This document shows, piece by piece, positions 44,662 to 54,258 of a DNA stretch of 64,000 nt (the stretch's first letter is position 1; each line of letters begins with the position of its first letter). The DNA comes from Streptosporangium album. Lineage in GTDB: Bacteria; Actinomycetota; Actinomycetes; Streptosporangiales; Streptosporangiaceae. The notes below the pieces were generated by a model that saw only the letters and a list, made by a program, of their open reading frames with translations, had not been told where the DNA came from and searched no databases. The position numbers were made by a program, and so were the translations under genes. Location of the stretch: the NCBI RefSeq assembly GCF_014203795.1, contig NZ_JACHJU010000002.1, forward strand, positions 1,199,729 to 1,263,728. The letters run 5' to 3'.

Positions 44662-45093
44662 CCCAGCGTCCCGGAATACATCCGGGCCACTCCCGGAGAA
44701 TTCGGGCCGTCCTTGGGGAAGCCGACATCGTCGATGACGACCGCCTGCGGACCGATCCGTTCCAGCGCCCAATGTGTGAGGTTTTCCCGGACCGGTTCGT
44801 AGTCCCAGGTCGAGTCGGCCATGAATTGCTGTAACCGCTGGGTGTCAACTCCCAGACGCTCCGCCATCGGATCCATCGACTTGCGCCGCCCGTCCAGCAT
44901 CAGCCCCCGCAGATACAACTCGCCGGTGGCGAGTTGATCACGGCGACGAAGCACCCTCCGCAGCATCTGATCTGCAAACTTCTCAAGCCGCGGGCGCACC
45001 GGCGCCATCTCGTCAGGTGTCACGACAACATGATCCCGAAGTGACTTCTCAAAATGATCACGCTAGGTGATCGACAATCTAACGAAGTACTAC

Positions 45094-46333
45094 TAGTGCT
45101 GGGTTCCTCAAAGGGTGTTGAGCTGAGCGGTGGCCAGCCATCCTGATCAGGGGCATCGTGGATGACAGGGAGGTGGTGTCATCATGCCGAAACTGCTGCA
45201 CGCTCGAGCGCCGCGAGACGGCGAGGAGGAACGCCAGATCCGTAAACTCGCCGGTGCCCGGCACGCCCCGGCCGACTGGATCCAGCGCGCCCAGATCGTC
45301 GTGTTGAGCTGGGAGGAGATGCGCGGCCCGGCCATCGCCGCGATGCTGGGCTGTCATCCGGAGACCGTGCGCCGCCGGTTGCGCCGCTTCAACGCCGAAG
45401 GCATCGACGGGCTTGGTGACCGGCCCGGGCCCGGTCGCAGACCGCGGATCACCCAAGCCGAACGATCGCGGCTCATCGCGCTGGTCAAGACGATACCGCC
45501 CGGGCGGCTGCGCTGGGAGCCCTGGGGTGAGCTGGAGGCCGACGACGAGGATGGGCCGGCGGTGTGGACCCTGGATGCCCTCACCGCCGCCGCCCGTGAG
45601 CAGGGCATCGACATTCACCGTTCCCAGGTGCGCCGGATCCTTCTGAAAGAGGGGGTGAGATGGCGCCGCACCCGGTCCTGGACCACCAGCAAGGACCCGG
45701 ACTTCGCCGCAAAAGAACGCAGGTCGTCGGCCTGTACACCGACCCGCCGGACGGCGCGGTCGTCGTCTGCGCCGACGAGCTGGGGCCGGTGACCCCGCGT
45801 ACCTTCGGCCCCGCGCCCGCCTGGTCCGCCGACGGCCACCGGATCAAAGCGCCGCTGGAATACTTCCGCGGCCCCGACAAGACCTGGGTGTACGGTGCGC
45901 TGCGCGTCGCCGACGGCGCCGCGGTCACCATGACCGCCGCCTCCCGCAACAGCGACTGCTACCAGCGGTTCCTGCAACGGGTCGAGGACGCCAACCCCGG
46001 CCACGGTGACATCTGGGTGATCGCCGACAACCTGTCCGGTCACAACAGCCTCGCCACCCGCACATGGCTGGCCGACCATCCCCGCATCCAGCACGCGTTC
46101 ATCCCCGTCGGCGCCTGCTGGCTCAATCTGCAGGAGGCGTGGTGGCGGATCTTCCGCCACCATGCCCTGGCCGGAGTGTCCTTCGCTGATAGCAAGGACA
46201 TCGACCACGCCACCCGCATCGCCACCGCCCAGCTCAACCAGCGGGCCAAACCCTGGGTCTGGGGACGGCCACCACCGGCCCCCAGACACCTACGCCGCCA
46301 GTTCGTCTACAGCCTTTGAGGAACGGAGCACTA
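45094..46333. mobile_element. IS630-family element, complete
   Basis: 21-bp terminal inverted repeats with two mismatches (45094-45114 and 46313-46333), starting TAGTGCT and ending at TA, the IS630 target dinucleotide. Both ends have become CTAG sites used by neighbouring IS701 elements. Confidence 0.88.
45184..46319 (+). CDS. IS630-family transposase in two frames (-1 frameshift)
   Basis: The first frame (MPKLLHARAPRDGEEERQIR; helix-turn-helix PAIAAMLGCHPETVRRRLRR) overlaps a second frame in the -1 phase that carries the DDE domain (VVVCADELGP; IWVIADNLSGHNS; WLNLQEAWWRIF). The change can occur at GCAAAAG around 45708-45714, where A4G-type slippage is plausible; programmed frameshifting is known in this family. 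The joined protein would be about 378 residues. Confidence 0.82.
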
Positions 46334-47336
46334 GTAGGGCTTGGTTAGGTGGGGACGGGCTGGGCATGTCTGGGTAACGCGCGGCGGCAGGTGGGGCAGA
46401 TACCGGACCAGCAGGCCAGAAGCAGCTGCAACTCGGCGATGACCCGGTAGGTGCTCAAGCCGCAGCCGGCGCTTTTGGGTTGAGTCGTTCAAGGGTGCAG
46501 AACGCGTGTGCGACCGAGACCAGGGTGACGTGATGATGCCAGCCGCTCCACGTGCGGCCCTCGAAGTGGTCCAGGCCCAGGCCGGTCTTCAGCTCGCGGT
46601 AGTCGTGCTCGACCCGCCAGCGGATCTTCGCCATTCTCACCAGGTGCCGTAGCGGGATGTCGCCGGGCAGGGTGGACAGCCAATACTTGACCGGCTCCGG
46701 CTCGCCCGGTGGCCATTCGGCCAAAAGCCAGCACTCCGGCAGCTCTTCACCGGCATGGGCACGGCGGATCATCCGGCCCGCGGGCCGCACCCGCAGCGCG
46801 GCGAACCGGGAGCGCAGCGGTCCCTTGGACCCGGGCCGCCAGGTCACCGTGTGCAGCGCGCGCCGCCCGGCGGCAGTAACGATCTGCTGGGCCGAGCACG
46901 GCTTGTCGCGGTAACGCAGCACCGGCCGCCGTCCGGTCCCGCCATAGGCCGGGGCGGTACGGCAGGCCCCGGCCTCCAGCAACGCGGTATCGGAACGCAC
47001 CCCCACCACGTAGGGAATATCGCGCTCGGTCAGGCCCAGGCGAAAGGCCCCGTCTTGGCCGTAGCCCTCATCGGCGACCACCAACGGCGGATCCAGCCCC
47101 CAACTCTCCAGCTCGTCGATCATGTCCAGAGCCAGCTGCCACTTGGGCACGTGAGCGATGTCCGCAGGGATTCGGCAGCGCCGCCGGCGCGCCGTCACCG
47201 CGGCCGGATTCTCTGCCCGCGGCGAGGCCGCATCCCACTGCTCAGGCACGAACAGCCGCCAGTTCACCGGACACGACGCGGCGTCGGTGACCAGATGCAC
47301 GCTCGGCGCGACCTGGCAGTTCGCGGTCTTGCCCAG

Positions 47337-49095
47337 GGCTTGTTCGTGAATAACTGTCAGAGTTGATCTGCGGGACCGGGTCGACGGTGAGACGCTGGAG
47401 CATGACCGCCTCTTCGAAGGAAGATGTACCCGCAGCCGAGCTGCGGGCCAAGTTCGAGCAGATCCTGCCGCACCTTGACGAGCGGTGCCGTCGCCTCTAC
47501 CTGGCCAGCGAGGCCGCCGTGCTCGGCCATGGCGGGATTGCCCTGGTGGCCGCAGCCTCCGGCATCAGTACCGCCACCATCGCGCGTGGCATCATCGAGC
47601 TGGAGACGCACCCCGCGCCGACCCGCCGCATCCGGGCCTCGGGCGCCGGGCGCAAACCGCTGACAGTCACCGACCCCGGCCTGCTACCGGCCCTTGAGTC
47701 ACTGATCGAGCCGCACACTCGCGGCGACCCCGTCTCCCCACTGCGCTGGACCACGCTGTCGCTGCGCAGCCTGGCCCATGCCCTTTCCGCGCAGAAGCAT
47801 CCGATCGGTGCCACAACCGTCGGCCACCTGCTGCACGGCCTGGGCTACAGCCTGCAGGGCACGGCCAAGACCACCGAAGGCACCCGGCATCCGGATCGCG
47901 ACGCCCAGTTTGCCCATCTCAACGCCACCGCCGCCGCCTTCCTCGACGACGACCAGCCGGTGATCAGCATCGACACCAAAGCCAAAGAGTGGCTCGGCAA
48001 CCGCGACCGGCCTGGACGTACCTGGCAACCGGGAAAGAACCCGATCAAGGTGGACAGCCACACCCTCGTCACCAGCGACCAGCCAGTGGCCATCCCCTAC
48101 GGAATCTACGACCTCGCCACCAACAGCGGCTGGGTCAACGTCGGAACCGATCACGACACCGCCGAGTTCGCGGTGGAGTCCGTCCGCCGCTGGTGGCGAC
48201 GCCGCGGTTGTCTCGACCACCCGCACGCCACCCGGCTGTTGATCACCGCGGACGCCGGTGGCTCCAACAACCCCCGCTACTGGACATGGAAGAAGCAACT
48301 ACACGACTTCGCCCGCGAGAGCGGCCTTGAGATCACGGTCTGCCACTTTCCTCCCGGCACTTCGAAGTGGAACAAGATCGAGCACCGGATGTTCTGCCAC
48401 ATCACCGCCAACTGGCGTGGCCGCCCGCTGACCAGCTACCAGGTCGTCATCGAGACGATCGCCGCGACGACAACAGAGGCCGGACTGAGAGTCAGCGCCG
48501 AACTGGACACCGGCAACTACCCACTGGGCACCGCCATCACGCCCGCCGAGTTCCATGCCCTGCCGATCACACCCGATGCATTCCACGGCGACTGGAACTA
48601 CACCCTGGCCCCCACCCCTCCCAGACTTTCCGAAGAAGCCGAGACCAACCAACCGATCGATCCGGACGTGACCTGGATGCTCACCGATCCGGCCCTGACC
48701 GGCATGCCGCGCTCGGACTTCGCCCGCCTGGTGCAGATCTCGGAGCCCTACTGGGACGCGCTGGCAGAGGCGGCCTTTCAACGCCGTTTCCACCGCCCGC
48801 GCCGCTACCTCCATCCGCAGACCAGCAGCCTAGATCACTTCCACCGGCTCCTGACCGCTTTACTCCGTCGCCGCAAGGCCGCGACCAGCACCCTCCTAGC
48901 CCGCCTGCTGGGCGTCACCCGCACCAACCTGTCCAACCAGTTCCAAGATGGCCACCGGATCCTCGACCTGCACAAAATCTCCGTCACGCCGATCCCCGGA
49001 TCGCCCGCACGTACGCTCGAGCAACTGCAAGATCGTATTACGTCCGCCGATGACTGCCCCGCAGATCAACTCTGACAGTTATTCACGAACAAGCC
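47337..49095. mobile_element. ISAzo13-family element, copy 2
   Basis: Again 1759 bp with the same long terminal inverted repeats. Target duplication CCCAG at 47332-47336 and 49096-49100. One base difference from copy 1 was noticed (48536). Confidence 0.92.
47402..49075 (+). CDS. ISAzo13-family transposase, copy 2
   Basis: 557 residues, identical in translation to copy 1 except Val to Ile at one position (GTAITPAEF instead of GTAVTPAEF, base 48536). Catalytic motifs are unchanged. The near identity shows recent spread or gene conversion. Confidence 0.92.
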   Translation: MTASSKEDVPAAELRAKFEQILPHLDERCRRLYLASEAAVLGHGGIALVAAASGISTATIARGIIELETHPAPTRRIRASGAGRKPLTVTDPGLLPALESLIEPHTRGDPVSPLRWTTLSLRSLAHALSAQKHPIGATTVGHLLHGLGYSLQGTAKTTEGTRHPDRDAQFAHLNATAAAFLDDDQPVISIDTKAKEWLGNRDRPGRTWQPGKNPIKVDSHTLVTSDQPVAIPYGIYDLATNSGWVNVGTDHDTAEFAVESVRRWWRRRGCLDHPHATRLLITADAGGSNNPRYWTWKKQLHDFARESGLEITVCHFPPGTSKWNKIEHRMFCHITANWRGRPLTSYQVVIETIAATTTEAGLRVSAELDTGNYPLGTAITPAEFHALPITPDAFHGDWNYTLAPTPPRLSEEAETNQPIDPDVTWMLTDPALTGMPRSDFARLVQISEPYWDALAEAAFQRRFHRPRRYLHPQTSSLDHFHRLLTALLRRRKAATSTLLARLLGVTRTNLSNQFQDGHRILDLHKISVTPIPGSPARTLEQLQDRITSADDCPADQL

Positions 49096-49513
49096 CCCAG
49101 CGCCCCGCAATACTGCGCGGCCACCCCCGGCGACTCATCGCCGTCCTTGACAAAGGACACATCATCGACCACCCAGGCGGCCGGGTTGATCGCCGCATCC
49201 ATCCGCCAGGCCAGCTCGGCCAGCACCAGTTGATGCGACCAGGGGGCATCGGTGAGGAACTGTTGCAGCCCTTGGCGGTCCACGCCCAGCCGGGCCGCCA
49301 TCGGCTCCATCGATTTACGCGCTCCATCGGTCAGCAGGCCGCGCACATACCGCTCGCCCCACCGCCGCTGATCAGTACGGGCGAAACCGGAGAACATCTC
49401 AGCGGCAAACGTCTCCAGCCGCGCCCGCACGGCCTCGAGTTCTTGAGGAGTCATCTTCCCTCACCCCCAAAGCAGGTGACATACCGTCTCCTACCCGAGG
49501 TAACCAAGCCCTA

Positions 49514-50094
49514 CTAGTGCTGTGACCGCGTAGGTTCGCCGGGTTGGTGGTCGTGACGGTTGGATGTGCGGTGACGTCCATTCGTGCCGAAAGGGACAAG
49601 TTCACGAGAAGGACAGCGACAGAAGGACGACTCAGGAGGCGGACGGCTCGATCTCCCCCGCAAAGACGATGACCTGGTCGATGAGGCTCCGCCGCAGATG
49701 GACGACGTCCGTTCCCGCCAGGCGGGGGCCTCCATCCGGCGTGGTGAAGACCCACTGGTACCGGGCCCACTCGTCAGGCATGTCCACCGCTGAGCAGCGC
49801 GCCATCGTGCCGGTCCCCGCCGGGTGGCGCCGGATGTCCAGCACGAACCGCTCGACCGCCGCGATTCCTTCGCTGCGACCCAACGGCCCCCAGAAGACCA
49901 CGTCTGAGGTCAGGGCCTGGGAGAGCAGGGCAGTCACATAGCTGTCGTCCGAGGCGTTAAACGCGGAGATGAACGTGTCGATCGCGGAGCGTGCCGTCTC
50001 TTCCTGCATGCCCCAGTAATACCAGCCGTTGCGCGTGCGCTCGTCCCGCGAGCCGCCTTCCGATCACGGTGGACCATCCCGGTCACAGCACTAG
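49514..50094. mobile_element. non-autonomous element with short inverted ends carrying an NTF2-like gene
   Basis: About 580 bp bounded by inverted TAGTGCTGTGACCG sequences (left from 49515, right to 50093) but with no transposase. Both outer TAG ends form CTAG sites occupied by IS701-B and IS701-C. It looks like a deletion derivative or MITE-like unit of an unidentified TA-targeting element with a passenger gene. Confidence 0.6.
49632..50009 (-). CDS. NTF2/SnoaL-like protein, passenger gene
   Basis: 125 residues from ATG 50009. The cone-shaped NTF2-like fold is suggested by SAIDTFISAFNASDDSYVTA, DVVFWGPLGRSEGIAAVERF and ARYQWVFTTPDGG followed by DVVHLRRSLI. Such proteins bind small ligands or act as isomerases and cyclases. 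It has an unbroken frame inside the non-autonomous element; whether it is expressed is unknown. Confidence 0.65.
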   Translation of the reverse strand: MQEETARSAIDTFISAFNASDDSYVTALLSQALTSDVVFWGPLGRSEGIAAVERFVLDIRRHPAGTGTMARCSAVDMPDEWARYQWVFTTPDGGPRLAGTDVVHLRRSLIDQVIVFAGEIEPSAS

Positions 50095-51508
50095 TAGGGC
50101 TTGGTTACCTCGGGTAGGGGACGGTATGTCACCTGTTTGGGGGTGAGGGAAGATGACCCCTCAAGAACTCGAGGCCGTGCGGGCGCGGCTGGAGACGTTT
50201 GCCGCTGAGATGTTCTCCGGTTTCGCCCGTGCTGATCAGCGGCGGTGGGGTGAGCGGTATGTGCGCGGCCTGCTGACCGACGGGGCGCGGAAATCGATGG
50301 AGCCGATGGCGGCCCGGCTGGGCGTGGATCGCCAAGGGCTGCAGCAGTTCCTCACCGATGCCCCCTGGTCGCATCAGCTGGTTTTGGCCGAGCTGGCCTG
50401 GCGGATGGATGCGGCGATCAACCCGGCCGCCTGGGTGGTCGATGATGTGTCCTTTGTCAAGGACGGCGATGAGTCGCCGGGGGTGGCCGCGCAGTATTGC
50501 GGGGCGCTGGGCAAGACCGCGAACTGCCAGGTCGCGCCGAGCGTGCATCTGGTCACCGACGCCGCGTCGTGTCCGGTGAACTGGCGGTTGTTCGTGCCCG
50601 AGCAGTGGGATGCGGCCTCGCCGCGCACGGAGGATCCGGCCGCGGTGGCGGCACGCCGGCAGCGCTGCCGGATCCCCGCCGACGTCGGTCATGTGCCCAA
50701 GTGGCAGCTGGCTCTGGACATGATCGACGAGCTGGAGAGTTGGGGGCTGGATCCGCCGTTGGTGGTCGCCGATGAGGGCTACGGTCAAGACGGGGCCTTT
50801 CGCCTGGGCCTGACCGAGCGCGATATTCCCCTACGTGGTGGGGGTGCGTTCCGATACCGCGCTGCTGGAGGCCGAGGCCTGCCGCAGCGTCGCGCCGTAT
50901 GCGGGGACCGGGCGGCGGCCGGTGCCCCGCTACCGGCAGCGGCGCATCAGCGCCCGGCAGTTGGTGCTGGAGGGCGGGCGGCGCGCGCTGCACACAGTGC
51001 GGTGGCGGACCGGGTCCAAGGGGCCGTTGCGCTCGCGGTTCGCCGCGCTGCGGGTACGGCCGGCGGGGGTGCGGATCCGCCGCGCGTATGCGGGCGGGGA
51101 ACTGCCGGTGTGCTGGCTGCTGGCCGAATGGCCGCCAGGCGAGCCGGAGCCGACCAAATACTGGCTGTCCACCCTGCCCGGCGACATTCCGCTGCGGCGC
51201 CTGGTGCGCCTGGCGAAAATCCGCTGGCGCATCGAGCACGACTACCGCGAGCTGAAGACCGGCCTGGGCCTGGACCACTTCGAGGGTCGCACGTGGAGCG
51301 GTTGGCACCACCACGTCACTTTGGTCTCGGTCGCACACGCGTTCTGCACCCTTGAAAGGCTCAACCCAAAAGCGCCGGCTGCGGCTTGAGCACCTACCAG
51401 GTCATCACCGAGCTGCAGCTCCTGCTGGCCTGCTGGGCCGGATCCTGCCCCACCTGCCGCCGAGCGTTACCCCGACATGCCCAGCCCGTCCCCACCTAAC
51501 CAAGCCCT
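50095..51508. mobile_element. IS701-family element C, uninterrupted
   Basis: 1414 bp with TAGGGCTTGGTTA ends (50095-50107; 51496-51508), flanked by CTAG at 50091-50094 and 51509-51512. Same subgroup as element B but in the opposite orientation and without an ISAzo13 copy. Confidence 0.9.
50153..51389 (+). pseudogene. IS701-family transposase C with single-base frameshift
   Basis: Reads as a full transposase (MTPQELEAVRARLETFAAEM; WVVDDVSFVKDGDESPGVAA; VVADEGYGQDGAFRLGLTER) until four C at 50828-50831, where element B has three. Removing one C gives DIPYVVGVRSDTALLE and an open frame to 51389 (KIRWRIEHDYRELKTGLGLD). About 412 residues when corrected. Confidence 0.85.
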
Positions 51509-51512
51509 ACTA

Positions 51513-51565
51513 GCAAGCTCGCAGGGTTCGCTCCTGCATCCGATCCGAACAGAATCTTGAAGTAA
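51513..51565 (+). pseudogene. 3' part of the small gene split by the IS chain
   Basis: Continues the frame of 41681-41877 across the CTAG: SKLAGFAPASDPNRILK, then TAA at 51563-51565. See the 5' part for details. Confidence 0.55.
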
Positions 51566-52083
51566 GCCTCACTCCCAATGGCTCAAAGTTTCTTTACTGG
51601 TTCAAGGCGCCAGCGCTTCGCGCCGCCGCACGGCGCGGCACGCCCGCCCGCGCCGGACGGACATCGGGACCGGGCATGCGGCCTGGGGGCCGGTCCCGTC
51701 CCGCGCCCGCTCGGCGCGAACGCGCGGACCCCGCCGTCCGCCGCACCGGGCACCCGCCGCACCGAACGCACCCGCCGCCCCTGGTACGCGCTGCCGCCTG
51801 CCGCTCCGACCGCCGGCCCAACCGCTTCGCGGCCCCTTCGGGGTGCCTTCGGCATTGCGCTGGCCGTCTCCGCTCGGTGTTCTCAGGAACGTCTCCATGG
51901 TGGGGAGCAACGACTCTGCCGCCCTGCTTCCGGTGCGCGGGCCTGGCGGCCCTGTGCTCCGGGTCAGGTTGCCACCGGATGACATGGCCACCTGATCACG
52001 GTCATTGCCGTCATGTACGGCAACGCGACTACGGGAAGGTGTGTTGCCGCACCCGATCGGTGATCATTTGATGTCGTCGGTTT
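51566..52083. other. very GC-rich stretch without a supportable gene
   Basis: Open frames occur on both strands, but their composition (Arg, Pro, Ala runs) and lack of ribosome sites suggest shadows. Several short inverted C/G repeats occur around 51612-51640 and 51830-51850. In an AICE such a region could contain an origin or transfer locus, but nothing proves it. Confidence 0.35.
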
Positions 52084-52323
52084 TCAGCACGTGTTTCCGC
52101 GACCGTCCGGAGTGCGGTGGTGGAGCTGGAGGCGGGTCATCGCGGCATCGACCAGGCGAGCCAGGTTGCCCAGTTCGTACAGCATCCGGTGGCGTTCAGC
52201 GTCTTCCCAAGCCCTGATGACCGCCCCGATGTCACCCGGCTTACCGGCCGTGACGACGACCTCTTGGCCGTTGACTCGCTTCGTGGCCGCATCGCCCAGG
52301 ATGACCCAGCCGTACACGGTCAC
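52084..52323 (-). CDS. small hypothetical protein of the integrative element
   Basis: 79 residues from GTG 52323, overlapping the upstream stop (GTGA). Sequence VTVYGWVILGDAATKRVNGQ, then a helical half (AWEDAERHRMLYELGNLARL). No family recognised. Small coupled gene pairs like this are common in actinobacterial integrative elements. Confidence 0.55.
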   Translation of the reverse strand: MTVYGWVILGDAATKRVNGQEVVVTAGKPGDIGAVIRAWEDAERHRMLYELGNLARLVDAAMTRLQLHHRTPDGRGNTC

Positions 52324-52697
52324 ACTCCCCGAGCAGCCAAGATCAGTTTCACTACCTGTTCGGGATGCTCGCTCCTCACCGCCTGGAGACCGGAGCCGTC
52401 GCGCAGAGAGACCAGGTAGCTGCCAGAGCGCGGCCCCATGGTCACCGTGGCTACGCACCAGCCTTGCGGCCCCTTCACGGTCAGCTCCGGCGGGTGTCGC
52501 TCCATCCACGACCGAAGAGGCGGCTGGTCGGGCCAGGCGGCCGCCCTGTTGGCGAACAGTCCGAGGCTGATCGTGTGATGACGGTGAGCACGGATTCCCC
52601 GCTCGATGAGAAGCCGCTGAACGACGACCAGCGCCTTGTCATGGCTCTCCACTGTCGCCTCGTCAACGACGGGTGGGACGGCTCTACAGTTGTCCAT
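52320..52697 (-). CDS. hypothetical protein of the integrative element
   Basis: 125 residues from ATG 52697, which follows a GGAGGT site. Contains HDKALVVVQRLLIERGIRAH and WCVATVTMGPRSGSYLVSLR; alpha/beta composition, no membrane segment, no known domain. Translationally coupled to the 79-residue gene and divergent from the XRE regulator. Confidence 0.6.
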   Translation of the reverse strand: MDNCRAVPPVVDEATVESHDKALVVVQRLLIERGIRAHRHHTISLGLFANRAAAWPDQPPLRSWMERHPPELTVKGPQGWCVATVTMGPRSGSYLVSLRDGSGLQAVRSEHPEQVVKLILAARGV

Positions 52698-52863
52698 GGG
52701 TCGCACCTCCAGTGTGCGATCAAGGGACCCGTACGGCGTTACCGCGCCTGCGGGTCCCGCTTTTCCTGGTGCTCCCATGACATCGCCAGGCATCCCGCAC
52801 CGACAGTGCGAGTAGGGGAGACTGGGGGAGACAGGAGGACCCCAGTCCCCCGAGGTGCACACA

Positions 52864-54096
52864 ATGAATAACGTTCCGGCCTGGGCCGTACGGTTACGCG
52901 CCGCAAGGCGTGGCAAGTTATGGACTCAGCGAGACATGGCCAGGCACCTTGCCGACGCCGCCGATTCGCGCACTCGTGCCCGCCTGCCCGAGCGGGATTC
53001 CCTGATCCGCATGATCAAGGATTGGGAGGCGGGCAAGCACCAGCCCAAAGACCCTTATCGGCTGCTCTACTGCCGGGTGTTCGGCACGGCAGAAGCCGAG
53101 TTGTTCAGCGAGGCCCCGGAGAGCACAGCGCCGGGCAGCCCTCACTTCGCCGATGAGATCGAGGCGCTGGAGCTGGCCCGCCGTGTCGCCGCCAGCGACG
53201 TGGGCGCTGAAACGCTTGACCGACTGGAGCTGGCCGTCGATGACCTCGCGATGGCCTATCAGGGGACACCACCGGCCGAGCTGCTGGAACGGGTACGCCA
53301 GCACGTGTCGTACGTCTCGCACCTGGTCGACGCCAAGAAGACGTTCGCCGAGCACCGCCGCCTTCTCACGGCCGGTGGCTGGCTGTCGCTGCTGGCCTCC
53401 ACCTGCCACATCGACCTTCGCCAGTTCGAGGCCGCCAGAACGTGGCTTCAGACGACCGCCCAATTGGCCGAGCACGCCGAGCATCCCGAGATCGCCGCGT
53501 GGTGTCTGGAGACGAAGGCATGGCAGGCGGTCACCACCGGCGACTACCGCCGCGCCTTGACCCTGACCCAAGGGGCGCAGGCGATCGCACCGCGCACAAG
53601 TTCCGCCTACATCCAGGCGACCGCGCAGGAAGGCCGGATCTGGGCGCGGCTCGGGTCCGGCCCGGAGACGCGCGATGCGCTGAACCGTGTTGCCCGGCTG
53701 GTCTCGCCGCTGTCGATGCCCGAGCATCCCGAGCACCACTACCGCTACGACCCCTCCAAGAGTGAGGCGTACGTGGCGACCACGCTGTCATGGCTGGGGG
53801 ACCCGGCCGCCGAGCCGTACGCCCGGCAGGTGCTTGCCCGCCTGGAGTCAGCCGCGGATGGGTTGCTTCGTCCGCGTAGGGCAGCCTCCGCACGTCTTGA
53901 CCTTGCTCTGGCGCTTCTCGCCACTGACCAACCCGACGAGGCAAGTCAGCTTGCCCTCACGACCATGACAAGTGGCGTGCTGGTGCCGTCCAACTACTGG
54001 AGAGCGCGCGAGGTGATCGGCGCCATCGAAACGCGCCGCATGCCGGAAGCCGCAGAACTACGCGAGGCGTATCGAGAGCTGGGCGGCCCCGAGTGA
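52864..54096 (+). CDS. XRE-type helix-turn-helix regulator with TPR-like domain
   Basis: 410 residues from ATG 52864 (an ATG three codons earlier is possible). An N-terminal helix-turn-helix spans residues about 8-70 (LRAARRGKLWTQRDMARHLA; LIRMIKDWEAGKHQPKDPYR). A long helical repeat domain follows (ARTWLQTTAQLAEHAEHPEI; DYRRALTLTQGAQAI). This architecture is frequent in actinobacterial regulators responding to small signals or peptides. It is the last gene before the distal attachment repeat. Confidence 0.75.
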   Translation: MNNVPAWAVRLRAARRGKLWTQRDMARHLADAADSRTRARLPERDSLIRMIKDWEAGKHQPKDPYRLLYCRVFGTAEAELFSEAPESTAPGSPHFADEIEALELARRVAASDVGAETLDRLELAVDDLAMAYQGTPPAELLERVRQHVSYVSHLVDAKKTFAEHRRLLTAGGWLSLLASTCHIDLRQFEAARTWLQTTAQLAEHAEHPEIAAWCLETKAWQAVTTGDYRRALTLTQGAQAIAPRTSSAYIQATAQEGRIWARLGSGPETRDALNRVARLVSPLSMPEHPEHHYRYDPSKSEAYVATTLSWLGDPAAEPYARQVLARLESAADGLLRPRRAASARLDLALALLATDQPDEASQLALTTMTSGVLVPSNYWRAREVIGAIETRRMPEAAELREAYRELGGPE

Positions 54097-54258
54097 GAAC
54101 CGGGGAAGGCGCGCTCTACCGGCTCGGACAGGCGAATCACTGAGTGACCAACTGGGTGACAACGACCTGGGACGAGGCCGGACGACAGTGGATCACCGTG
54201 GACCGTATGCCCAGGTGGGAGCGGATATAGCCCATGATTCCGCCCCCTCCCGCCTTGC

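Larger units (their letters stand above)
41994..45023 (-). pseudogene. IS701-family transposase A, interrupted and frameshifted
   Basis: The N-terminal piece (44662-45023; MTPDEMAPVRPRLEKFADQM; AVVIDDVGFPKDG with the first Asp) stops where the ISAzo13 copy begins. It resumes at 42897 (NCQIGVSAHLVT; VVFDSGYGD), meets a stop near 42501, and the C-terminal part (KIRWRIEHDYRELNTGLGL) continues in another frame to 41994. It is inactive even without the nested element. Confidence 0.85.
41878..45092. mobile_element. IS701-family element A, carrying a nested ISAzo13 copy
   Basis: Ends are perfect 13-bp inverted repeats TAGTACTTCGTTA (41878-41890) and its complement (45080-45092). CTAG flanks both ends (41874-41877 and 45093-45096), the usual target of this family. 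The transposase gene is on the minus strand and is split by the element at 42903-44661. Confidence 0.88.
46455..49454 (-). pseudogene. IS701-family transposase B, split by ISAzo13 copy 2
   Basis: N-terminal piece 49096-49454 (MTPQELEAVRARLETFAAEM; WVVDDVSFVKDGDESPGVAA) and C-terminal piece 46455-47336 (VVADEGYGQDGAFRLGLTER; KIRWRVEHDYRELKTGLGLD) are both open. The gene was intact until the ISAzo13 insertion. It is closely related to element C (50095). Confidence 0.88.
46335..49513. mobile_element. IS701-family element B, carrying a nested ISAzo13 copy
   Basis: Ends TAGGGCTTGGTTA (46335-46347) and complement (49501-49513), flanked by CTAG at 46331-46334 and 49514-49517. The minus-strand transposase is split at the same position as in element A. 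Confidence 0.88.
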
